64,000 nucleotides of DNA from Maridesulfovibrio sp. (GTDB taxonomy: Bacteria; Desulfobacterota; Desulfovibrionia; Desulfovibrionales; Desulfovibrionaceae). The stretch's first letter is position 1. Each line of letters starts with the position of its first letter. A program made the position numbers and the translations under genes. The stretch is from positions 3,954,501 through 4,018,500 of the forward strand of contig NZ_OY781616.1 of assembly GCF_963677005.1 (NCBI RefSeq), given 5' to 3'. Of the stretch, positions 8,908 to 16,127 are shown piece after piece. A model generated the notes under the pieces. That model ran no database searches. It saw only the letters and a program-made list of their open reading frames with translations, and was not told the origin of the DNA.

Positions 8908-9782
8908 TATTTCTTCACCTTTTCGGTTACATAGTCCACATAAAGGGCTGCCGCATCGATTCCGCGAGCATCACGGATGCCGCGGAAGCCGCCGAAAGCC
9001 GAAACCTCGAATATGAAAGGTCCTTCTTTGGTTATGGCCACGTCCACGCAGGTAAAATCCAGATTGAATATGGCCTGAGCCTTACGGGCCAGCTCGATTA
9101 TTTCACTCGGCGGATCGACAGGAGCATACTTTCCGCCGTTGACCGTGGTGGTGTTCCATGAATCCGTGGTCTTGCAGCGCGCATAGGTGGTCAGGTATTC
9201 GCCGCCGAGAAATACAATGCCCAGATCGCTTCCGTTAAGGTCGATGGTTTTCTGGATGTACATTGTCTTGTACTCGCTGTGGTATTTTTCGATTGTGCTG
9301 CGGGCATCCGGACCGGGTTTGAGCACGAACATCCCCCTGGCCTTGGTGCTGTACAGGGGTTTGAATACGGCTTCACCGTATTCTTCCACTGCTGCAAGCG
9401 CGTGGTCCACATCCTCGGTGATAGTGGTCGGCGGCATGGGGATATCGCCGAGCTGCAGGGAAATGGTACAGGTCAGCCTGTCCAGCACTCTCAGGATGGA
9501 GTAGGGGGAGGAAAAAATCTTAACACCGCGACCTTCAAGCATGCGCAGCATTTCAAGACGGTCCAGCAGGTCCGGTGAATACTGGCGACCGATTTTCTTG
9601 ATGATAAGCGCGTCGAATTCGGAGAGGTCCTGTCCTTCGGCCATGGATCTGCCGGACGGAAGGTCCAGACGCACGTCCTGCATTTCAAAAACAGTTGTCT
9701 CTCCACCGGTCTTGCGGGCAACCGCTTCGGCAAGCTGCTCCGAAGACCATGCGTCCTTTATGCCTATCACGCCTATTTTCAT
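8907..9782 (-). CDS. GAK system ATP-grasp enzyme (RimK-like ligase fold)
   Basis: 291 residues. The frame is open upstream to 10019, inside the neighbouring gene, but ATG at 9782 has AAGGTG ahead of it and starts the typical 'MKIGVIG' strand. ATP-grasp features follow: 'AVFKPLYSTKARGMF' (the ATP-binding lysine region), 'TTVNGGKYAPVD', and the acidic metal site 'FEVSAFGGFRGI' near the C-terminus, close to RimK/glutathione synthetase-type carboxylate-amine ligases. It likely forms an amide or peptide-like bond using ATP. The substrate is unknown; a small cassette protein is one possibility. Confidence 0.85.
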   Translation of the reverse strand: MKIGVIGIKDAWSSEQLAEAVARKTGGETTVFEMQDVRLDLPSGRSMAEGQDLSEFDALIIKKIGRQYSPDLLDRLEMLRMLEGRGVKIFSSPYSILRVLDRLTCTISLQLGDIPMPPTTITEDVDHALAAVEEYGEAVFKPLYSTKARGMFVLKPGPDARSTIEKYHSEYKTMYIQKTIDLNGSDLGIVFLGGEYLTTYARCKTTDSWNTTTVNGGKYAPVDPPSEIIELARKAQAIFNLDFTCVDVAITKEGPFIFEVSAFGGFRGIRDARGIDAAALYVDYVTEKVKK

Positions 9783-9807
9783 GGTAATCACCTTATTTGA
9801 CTTATGG

Positions 9808-11475
9808 TTAGTAGTAGAGAATGTCTTCAGGGAGTATGAAATTTTCCCAACTTCCGCTGAACCTGTACACCTTTTCCAGCAGGAACATGGAGCGGTTGAA
9901 CATTTCCTTGGCAAATGCGTAGTTGAATTCAAACCTTGTGGATGTATAGAATGACCGTGCCAGTGCCAGAGCAAGTCGGGCCTGCCAGGCTGCATCATCG
10001 TTTTCATGGGCGAATTCATCCGCGAAGTTGTAAAAACGGCTTATGACCGCATTGATCTTGTTACGGATGGGCCTTTCGAAAACGGGCATGCGGAATCCGG
10101 AAACAAGGAATACGGAAACATCCTGGATATAGTCGAAATCCCGCGAGCGGTAGAGGTCGATGAACCTGATCCGTTCATCCGTATTCGCGTAGACTACGTT
10201 GTTGCAGTTGAAATCGCCGTGAATGAACACTGAAAACGGCGCCGGGATCGATTCCTCGATGGTCATGCATTCATTGATCAGAATTTCCGACGAAATGATT
10301 TCCGTGGAACCAAGTTGCCGCGCGTTGCGGTTGAATTCAGGATGAACCTGCAGGACTCCGTTGCGTCTGGACTTGAGCTGCTGCATGAAGGTGGTGGGGG
10401 TGGGGGTGACCTTCTTGGTTGTACCCCAGATATGCCGCAGAGTCTGTTCAAGGATGAACAGGGTGTTTTCAAGATCGGCATCATCGGAGGTCAGAATCAT
10501 TGTGTCGAGAGTACAGCCCGGAAGGAACTCAACCAGCATCGACCCTTTGTTTTCGCTCGGAATTTCGTGAAATCCGAACACCTCCGGTACCATGCCCGGA
10601 AACTTTTGGTTCCATGTATCCAGGTTGTTGCGCTCCTGCCGTATCTTATCAAGGCTGCCTTCCTTATATATGCTTCCCTGAGCGACAGGAGTGACCTGGC
10701 TGTACGCACTGTTTTCCGCGTCCTTGGCCTGAACCCTGCCGATACGGCAGCCGGACCTTGAGCCCCATATTCCCTGAAAGTCAATGTCCGAAAAAGAACC
10801 GTCAAAGCCGGATACGCTCAGGGTCTGCTGCAGGGATTCGAACTGTTCGATCTTGATTCGTTCGCCGAGGATGGAGAATATTATGGATTCCCCCACGTTC
10901 AGCATGGAGTCGCCTATCCTTTCAAGATAGCGGAAAATGAATATGACCGTGACAAGGTTGGGAATGTTCTTGCCGCTTCCCATTTCAGCCAGAATACGGT
11001 TGAAATTGTCTTTGTATAGCGAGTCCAGCCTGTATTCCGATTTGCAGATCTTGAGTGCCAGAGGCATGTCTTCCCTTGCAAAGGCCTCTTCAATCAGTTC
11101 GGTGGTTTCCTCGATTATGTCGAAGGCTTCTTCACATTCAAAACGGAGCACAAAAGACTTGTCCTCCAGATAGGCCATCTGGTTGACAATGTTGACGCAG
11201 TAGTCGCCGATGCGTTCCAGATTGACCGAGGAGACCTGTATGGCCCTGATCTTGTTGAGCAGGTTTTTATCAAGATCCTTTGAACTGTTGATGCGGGAAT
11301 AACATTTATTCTCGATTACGGTTTTGAGGTTGTCTATGTAGTCATCACGGGAGGTTATCTTGCGGAACAGGGACCTGGAGGGAGATTTGACAAATTCCCT
11401 GGTTGCCTTGATCTGGTTCAGCACTTCTATGATGAGAAATTTGAAGTTTTCGTCCAGTCCTTCGAAAGTGAGCAT
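9808..11475 (-). CDS. PhoU-domain / aminoglycoside phosphotransferase-like kinase fusion
   Basis: 555 residues in two parts. Residues 1-215 are a PhoU-type helical domain with two 'ERIGD' motifs (87-91 and 185-189), which in PhoU bind metal clusters. Residues 290-555 are an APH/choline-kinase-like domain with the catalytic loop 'HGDFNCNN' (from 419) and the metal-binding 'FIDLYRSRDFD' (from 438). The kinase half could phosphorylate a small molecule or protein. It lies 2 nt after the first amphi-Trp gene and 25 nt before the ATP-grasp gene. The fusion is unusual and supports a phosphate-responsive or phosphorylation-based function for the cassette. Confidence 0.8.
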   Translation of the reverse strand: MLTFEGLDENFKFLIIEVLNQIKATREFVKSPSRSLFRKITSRDDYIDNLKTVIENKCYSRINSSKDLDKNLLNKIRAIQVSSVNLERIGDYCVNIVNQMAYLEDKSFVLRFECEEAFDIIEETTELIEEAFAREDMPLALKICKSEYRLDSLYKDNFNRILAEMGSGKNIPNLVTVIFIFRYLERIGDSMLNVGESIIFSILGERIKIEQFESLQQTLSVSGFDGSFSDIDFQGIWGSRSGCRIGRVQAKDAENSAYSQVTPVAQGSIYKEGSLDKIRQERNNLDTWNQKFPGMVPEVFGFHEIPSENKGSMLVEFLPGCTLDTMILTSDDADLENTLFILEQTLRHIWGTTKKVTPTPTTFMQQLKSRRNGVLQVHPEFNRNARQLGSTEIISSEILINECMTIEESIPAPFSVFIHGDFNCNNVVYANTDERIRFIDLYRSRDFDYIQDVSVFLVSGFRMPVFERPIRNKINAVISRFYNFADEFAHENDDAAWQARLALALARSFYTSTRFEFNYAFAKEMFNRSMFLLEKVYRFSGSWENFILPEDILYY

Positions 11476-11477
11476 GG

Positions 11478-11750
11478 CTATGAGCTGACGTTAAGGGTTT
11501 TTCCCATGGGGTTGTCCCATTCACCGGATTCTTTCCATGAGATTTTGATGGTTATTTTGTTCATGTCCGATTTTTTTTTGGCTTTCACCGAAAAATTGAG
11601 CAGACCCTTGGGCTGGAGCTCAATTTCATCGCCGTTGGTGGACAGGTTTATGTTACCAGATTCGAATCCATCAACCAGTGCCGATAGGAACTGGCGGATT
11701 GTTTCGGCGTCCTGAAGCGAATCAAAGACGAATTTTTTTTCAATTGGCAT
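11478..11750 (-). CDS. Amphi-Trp domain protein (first copy), GAK cassette
   Basis: 90 residues, nearly all amphi-Trp domain: an N-terminal helix rich in Asp/Glu, an amphipathic strand 'GDEIELQPKG', and the closing 'NKITIKISW' with the conserved tryptophan (residue 71). It lacks the acidic tail of its paralogue at 6136-6468. It precedes the PhoU-kinase fusion by 2 nt and is 140 nt behind the PHP-like gene, a gap long enough for an internal promoter, though none is clear. Confidence 0.75.
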   Translation of the reverse strand: MPIEKKFVFDSLQDAETIRQFLSALVDGFESGNINLSTNGDEIELQPKGLLNFSVKAKKKSDMNKITIKISWKESGEWDNPMGKTLNVSS

Positions 11751-11890
11751 CAGTTATCTCCGTAATCCCGACAGCGGAGTTGCACTGCCGGAAGACTTGT
11801 CTTGCAGGTATGAGGAAGAGCTTTACCACCCTGATATGGGGCCGTTCGTTTCGATTTGATGAAGATTGGATGAAGATTGCCGCACTGCTG

Positions 11891-13033
11891 TCACCCGGCA
11901 AGTCTTTCTCGGTATTCGGTAATTACCGATTGTCTGTCGATACCTGCGATAATCAGTTTTTTCCTGATATTCAGGTCGTCCCAGGCCGGTTGCAGACCGA
12001 TTTCACGTGCGGCTTTGACCGGGTCCTGTGTCTCAGGTCTTTTGGTTTTTTCACTCATGTGGCAGTCATCGCCCATGAAGATAAGACGCTTACGGCTTCC
12101 GGACGGTCTTGCGGTGTTCTGCTGATCCACTACCGAGATGAGAAAATCCGTGTATCTCTGCGACTGCGGATTCCAGACCTCAATGCCGTCAACATCGTAT
12201 TTGGCCAGCAGTATGGGCCAGAATTCTTCAGGGTGGGGGATGACAACACACCCGCCGAGCGAGCGGGCTTCCTCTATAACTTCAGTGGCCCGGTAGAAGT
12301 ATTTGAGAGAGAAATTGCTTTTTACCAGCTGTTTTATAGCTTTGAGGTAGGCCTGAACGCGGTTGATTGTGTTGTCGCCATAAATGGGCCGCATGGCATC
12401 AAAGTAGTTCTTCAGGAGTTTGTTCTTGATGGACTCTTTGGGAACATCCGACCACTCTTCATCAAGCATGGTCTGGATTTTGGTCACATATACACGGACC
12501 ATCTCCACCAGTTCATCGTCCGCGCCTGTGCTGCGGGCCGCGAGACCGACTTTTTCCTCATCCGGCTTGGTGATGGCGTCCATGTATTCAAACAGCTGTG
12601 AAGAGCGGTATTTGAATGTGTGGGCCAGCATTGATTTCAGCACATCGGCTTCGCGAACCCTTTCGTTTTCGAAGTGGAGCAGCAACTGAACCTTCTGGTT
12701 GAACCCGCTGGCGTAGCAGTCCACCTCTACGCCGGTGTAATCCCCGTAGCTCATCAGGATGTTATGCTGGGTGGGGATCATCATTTTGTCTGTAACATTC
12801 GGAAACATGGCATTTACCCGACGGGTTATCAGGTCCATGGGTACAAATTCCGGGTGCCAGTGCAGGGCGAGAAGTTTTTCCTGGCGCGGATAAATTTTGG
12901 ACGGGGTAACAACCTGTTCCACCTGCCAGTCGGCAAGATCAGTAGAGATTACATCATGGAATCTGGTGCGGTCGTCATCGGTTATTTCCGGAGTTACTTT
13001 TATCGGTTGCGGGCAATTGTTGGTAGCATTCAT
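11891..13033 (-). CDS. PHP-superfamily-like metal-dependent hydrolase, GAK cassette
   Basis: 380 residues. Metal-ligand-like motifs are spread along the chain as in PHP hydrolases: 'LALHWHPEF' (His58, His60), 'GGCVVIPHPEEF', 'DGIEVWNPQ' and 'FMGDDCHMSE'. The middle region (about 120-240) is helical and probably an insertion. PHP enzymes hydrolyse phosphate monoesters or act as nucleases, so this may reverse or process a phosphorylation made by one of the cassette kinases (inference). The gene follows the XXXCH gene by 48 nt on the same strand. Confidence 0.7.
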   Translation of the reverse strand: MNATNNCPQPIKVTPEITDDDRTRFHDVISTDLADWQVEQVVTPSKIYPRQEKLLALHWHPEFVPMDLITRRVNAMFPNVTDKMMIPTQHNILMSYGDYTGVEVDCYASGFNQKVQLLLHFENERVREADVLKSMLAHTFKYRSSQLFEYMDAITKPDEEKVGLAARSTGADDELVEMVRVYVTKIQTMLDEEWSDVPKESIKNKLLKNYFDAMRPIYGDNTINRVQAYLKAIKQLVKSNFSLKYFYRATEVIEEARSLGGCVVIPHPEEFWPILLAKYDVDGIEVWNPQSQRYTDFLISVVDQQNTARPSGSRKRLIFMGDDCHMSEKTKRPETQDPVKAAREIGLQPAWDDLNIRKKLIIAGIDRQSVITEYRERLAG

Positions 13034-13081
13034 TATAGATAATCCTGGTTTTGTGGTTGGAGCAATGTGGTCGACTGCTTT

Positions 13082-13636
13082 TCAGTCGTATTTTGCGTGG
13101 CACTTGGTTTTGATGTGATTGATCTCGTCGCAGGCCGTATGTGCGGCTTCCTGGTCTCCGGCCTTGAACGCTTCCATGAAGACTTCGCAGGCATCTGTGT
13201 ATTCACTGTAATATTCGTCACCAAGCCCCTTGCCTGTATAGCTGGTCATCAGTTCGGAATCGGCAATGAACTCTTCCACCGTCTCTGCGGGAGGCATTTC
13301 CCCGGCATGCAACGTTTTGAAAATCGTTTTGAACGATTTTTTCATACGCTTTTTCAACTGGGTGTATTTGGGTTTTCCCGTATCGGAACGGCTTTCAGCC
13401 TCAGAGGTGGCCGTTTCATCCTGATCCGGCATTTTGGAGGGGCGGGCCTTTATTTTGATAACAGTCTGGCCCTGCTCGTTGCGGATGCTTATCTTGAGTT
13501 TTTCAAACCCTTCTATCGCGGACAGGTAGGCATTCTCGTCTGTTGCGCCGGTTTCCATCGCGGATGCCATCTTGCGGAAAAATTCCGGTAACTCACCGGT
13601 GCTTATCATTCTTTCAATTTTACTGTCTTTGCCCAT
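13082..13636 (-). CDS. GAK system XXXCH protein
   Basis: 184 residues, first gene of the cassette. A basic N-terminus and an amphi-Trp-like beginning (about residues 1-70) lead to a helical C-terminal domain ending in 'HIKTKCHAKYD'. The C-H pair (179-180) is where cytochrome c-prime has its CxxCH heme motif, but the first cysteine is absent; hence the family name XXXCH. No signal peptide is present. GGAGG lies 7 nt before the ATG. Heme binding cannot be assumed, since the CxxCH motif is incomplete and the protein appears cytoplasmic. Confidence 0.8.
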   Translation of the reverse strand: MGKDSKIERMISTGELPEFFRKMASAMETGATDENAYLSAIEGFEKLKISIRNEQGQTVIKIKARPSKMPDQDETATSEAESRSDTGKPKYTQLKKRMKKSFKTIFKTLHAGEMPPAETVEEFIADSELMTSYTGKGLGDEYYSEYTDACEVFMEAFKAGDQEAAHTACDEINHIKTKCHAKYD

Positions 13637-13976
13637 TGGACGGCCTCCAGATCGCTTAACTATGTTTTTATGTTCCTTGTTTTCTCAACAGGTTGGATAT
13701 CCTTTTAGTCTGTATAGGATCGTCCAATCGTTGCTGTTGCGAAAATGTTACAATATAGCAACCGAAGTGAGTCAATTTGAGAGGAAGGCAATTGCCGGGA
13801 GTTTTCCGGTATTGATTCCATACATAAAGGATATACCCAAGCAGGGGGGATTGGCTAGTAGGGATGTCTGGCTGTTGCCGGGCCCCTTTGCCGGGTCCGA
13901 TCAGGCGTGTGAACAAAAAAAGCCCGGAGCTGCAATCAGTCCGGGCTTTGATCTTTAGAGTGGTGAGTCGGGAAAA
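13637..13976. other. Intergenic region with cassette promoter candidate
   Basis: No gene seen. On the minus strand, TTGACT at 13780-13775 followed about 17 bp on by TGTAAC could be the promoter of the GAK cassette. The terminator of the HD-domain gene lies at 13914-13949. Confidence 0.45.
13914..13949 (-). terminator. Rho-independent terminator after the HD-domain gene
   Basis: Read on the minus strand: stem AAAGCCCGGA / TCCGGGCTTT followed by a run of T (13920-13915). It lies 28 bp after the HD-domain stop codon and insulates the GAK cassette. Confidence 0.8.
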
Positions 13977-14507
13977 TCAGTTCTCGGCTATGGCAAGTTC
14001 TTCGAGATTTTTGCCGGTTTCCTGTTCAATGGAGGATTTGATGCGCATGGCTACGGCTTTCATCCTTTTAAGGATGGCTACAGTATCCGGATCGTTGCTG
14101 CATGCTTCTATTTTATGGTCGTAAATATAGGCCACGGTGACCATCTGCTCCCCTTTGACCAGCTTGTCCGCAATAAAAACGATTTCCTTTTCCGTTACAG
14201 GAGCTTCCCCGGAAAAATCCAGATCGTTGTGCGCGCCGACAATGTCGGCCACAGCCTGCAGACCATGGCTGCGTAATATTTTCGCTCCCGCCTCGGCGTG
14301 ATCGGGCTGTCCCTTGGCTATGTCATGAAGCATTGCGGCGGCAGAGATGAGCGCAAGGTTGGGGCCTCGGTCACGGAGCCATTTAAGGTCCCGGCCTATC
14401 CTGAGGGCTACATCGTGGACCATTGCGCAGTGATTGATTACCTTGCCGCTGACGCTATGCTCGGCAAGGAGCTTTTCGCATTGTTCCCGGTTGGGTATTT
14501 CGGACAT
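13977..14507 (-). CDS. HD-domain phosphohydrolase
   Basis: 176 residues with HD-superfamily metal ligands: 'HCAMVHDVALRIG' (first His), 'AAMLHDIAKG' (the HD doublet) and 'HAEAGAKILR' / 'IVGAHND' downstream. Proteins of this size and layout are annotated as HDIG-type phosphohydrolases; the substrate could be a nucleotide or cyclic nucleotide, and cannot be told from sequence. It stands alone between the GAK cassette and a tRNA cluster. Confidence 0.75.
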   Translation of the reverse strand: MSEIPNREQCEKLLAEHSVSGKVINHCAMVHDVALRIGRDLKWLRDRGPNLALISAAAMLHDIAKGQPDHAEAGAKILRSHGLQAVADIVGAHNDLDFSGEAPVTEKEIVFIADKLVKGEQMVTVAYIYDHKIEACSNDPDTVAILKRMKAVAMRIKSSIEQETGKNLEELAIAEN

Positions 14508-14616
14508 GGCTGGTTCTCGCGTGTTGTGGAATGGATGCTGCTGTGTTGGCGGTTATGCTGAACGGCAGACAAACGAAAAAGGACCGATTCTCCATGAACC
14601 GGTCCTTGAAATTTCG

Positions 14617-14694
14617 TGGCGTCCCCAAGGGGATTTGAACCCCTGTCGCCTGCGTGAAAGGCAGGTGTCCTGGGCCAGGCTAGACGATGGGGAC
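14617..14694 (-). tRNA. tRNA-Glu (anticodon TTC), copy 2
   Basis: Read on the minus strand: acceptor GTCCCC / GGGGAC, D arm, anticodon stem CCTGC / GCAGG with loop CTTTCAC (anticodon TTC), T arm with GTTCAAAT, and encoded CCA. It is identical over its whole length to the copy at 14788-14865. Confidence 0.95.
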
Positions 14695-14787
14695 GCATCA
14701 AAATATGTACCTGCTTCCGTGGCCTGAATCACGATGTTGAAGCCGGTGATGGCAAGACCTGCTCTGGCTGTTCAAGTCTTTGATGAG

Positions 14788-14865
14788 TGGCGTCCCCAAG
14801 GGGATTTGAACCCCTGTCGCCTGCGTGAAAGGCAGGTGTCCTGGGCCAGGCTAGACGATGGGGAC
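14788..14865 (-). tRNA. tRNA-Glu (anticodon TTC), copy 1
   Basis: Same cloverleaf as the copy 93 bp further along; encoded CCA. The identity includes a few flanking bases on each side, so the pair probably arose by tandem duplication and is kept identical by gene conversion. Confidence 0.95.
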
Positions 14866-14885
14866 GCATCTCATATGTGTTGTTG

Positions 14886-14960
14886 TGGCTGGGACACAAG
14901 GACTCGAACCTTGATTAACGGAGCCAGAACCCGTCGTCCTGCCAATTGAACGATGTCCCA
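14886..14960 (-). tRNA. tRNA-Gln (anticodon CTG)
   Basis: Read on the minus strand: acceptor TGGGACA / TGTCCCA, anticodon stem ACGGG / TCCGT with loop TTCTGGC (anticodon CTG), T loop GTTCGAGT, discriminator G, encoded CCA. It leads a three-tRNA transcript with the two tRNA-Glu genes. Confidence 0.92.
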
Positions 14961-15045
14961 ACAACGAAGAGAGTGTTTATTTGGATTGCCTCAATCTGTC
15001 AACAGTTATTTTCAACTTTTTTGCAGTATGAGGAAAATAAAATGA

Positions 15046-15393
15046 TTACAGAGCTTTCGCGAGAGAGCGGGTCTGTTTTTTCATCTTGTTGATCTTGCGG
15101 CGCAGCTGACTGCGGTCCTTGCGGGATTCAGCAGCGGCCTTTTCAATGCGTTTGGCCCGGATTTCTCTCTTGATGGAGAGGATCTGGTCTTTGTAGGGAG
15201 ATACTGCGCCTTCTTCATCCTGGATTCCGAGGTATTCCTTGATGTTGGAAACGATGGTTTCCTTGTCCATGCTGGAAGCGCCTACGATGAGGGGCATTTT
15301 ATCCATGCACAGCTGACGCAGTTCCTTGACGGTCATTTTGTCAAGGGGTTTCTTAAGGGCCAGGCTTTCGAGAGTGGGGGTTTCTTCGCTCAT
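15046..15393 (-). CDS. Small basic protein with SAP/Rho-N-like N-terminus
   Basis: 115 residues. Residues 15-60 ('KMTVKELRQLCMDKMPLI' and on) resemble the helix-extended-helix of SAP or Rho-N nucleic-acid-binding domains. Residues 70-115 form a strongly basic helix rich in Arg and Lys, likely to contact nucleic acid. There is AAGGAGG before the ATG. It lies 35 nt after the DciA-like gene on the same strand, so the two may be cotranscribed. Function unknown. Confidence 0.65.
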   Translation of the reverse strand: MSEETPTLESLALKKPLDKMTVKELRQLCMDKMPLIVGASSMDKETIVSNIKEYLGIQDEEGAVSPYKDQILSIKREIRAKRIEKAAAESRKDRSQLRRKINKMKKQTRSLAKAL

Positions 15394-15428
15394 ATTGTCC
15401 TCCTTGGCGGGCTTTTTGCCCTGAAATA

Positions 15429-15932
15429 TTATGATTTTTCAAAAAGGCGGACGTATTTCAGATAACATCTTCCGACCGCCGATTCGGGATCAAATTTGTC
15501 TTTCAGCCCGCCTATATCTCCGGGCCTTCTGATCTTGGCATCATTGAACTCTGTACGCTTCAATTCGTACCCGTCCAATGGAACCCTGCCGTTTAGCAGT
15601 TCAAACAGCACCTTGTCAAAGACTTCTTCACCAAAAAATGAATTTATTCTTTCCAGGATCTCCGGAGCGAAATATGAGAGTTCCTGAGCGGCCACAGGGT
15701 CGTCCGAAGCCAGGATCAATGTCCTCTTACGGTGTCCCAGCGGCTTGGCAAATTCAGCAAGTTCGCCCATAAGTTCCGGCCATGCCTTCCACAGTCTGGG
15801 AATCATCAGCCGGTCTTTTGCGTCCATTACGTCGACAAAGCTGTCAAGCGCTTCGCCTACCGAGCGTACATTTCGCTGCCGGGGGTGGAAGACCCTTTTT
15901 ACCGGGCCGGTATATTTTTTCTTCACTGCCAT
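15429..15932 (-). CDS. DUF721 / DciA-like protein
   Basis: 167 residues. The central part ('LWKAWPELMGELAEFAKPLGHRKRTLILASDD' region, about residues 45-110) matches the DUF721 pattern of a short helical segment followed by a strand-rich KH-like fold. DciA proteins of this family load or assist the replicative helicase DnaB in bacteria lacking DnaC/DnaI. Length is usual for the family. The C-terminal 50 residues are not recognisable. Confidence 0.7.
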   Translation of the reverse strand: MAVKKKYTGPVKRVFHPRQRNVRSVGEALDSFVDVMDAKDRLMIPRLWKAWPELMGELAEFAKPLGHRKRTLILASDDPVAAQELSYFAPEILERINSFFGEEVFDKVLFELLNGRVPLDGYELKRTEFNDAKIRRPGDIGGLKDKFDPESAVGRCYLKYVRLFEKS

Positions 15933-16076
15933 GGTAATGCTTTTCAGACGGTTTTACTTTATACCATGTTTATACGTTTAAGTCCTGTATGGCAATTACT
16001 CCCTGCCGCAGCCCAACATATTAGATGACAGTTAATGCTTGACGCTTTCGGTTATGGCGCGTAGGGCTCTGTTTAA

Positions 16077-16096
16077 TATCGTTATATAAAGATGTC
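16077..16096. promoter_or_regulatory. Candidate SahR operator
   Basis: ATATCGTTATATAAAGATGT is an imperfect 20-bp palindrome (8 of 10 pairs match), 31 bp before the regulator start codon. A direct repeat of its left half (ATNTCGTTAT) begins again at 16092. Position and symmetry fit autoregulation by the ArsR-type regulator of sahR-ahcY; assignment is inferred. Confidence 0.5.
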
Positions 16097-16127
16097 GTTA
16101 TGTTTTTTCAGGGGTGAGGTTTTACAG

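Noticed and set aside
13082..13636. Calling the XXXCH protein a c-type cytochrome
   Set aside because: Only C-H of the CxxCH motif is present and there is no export signal.
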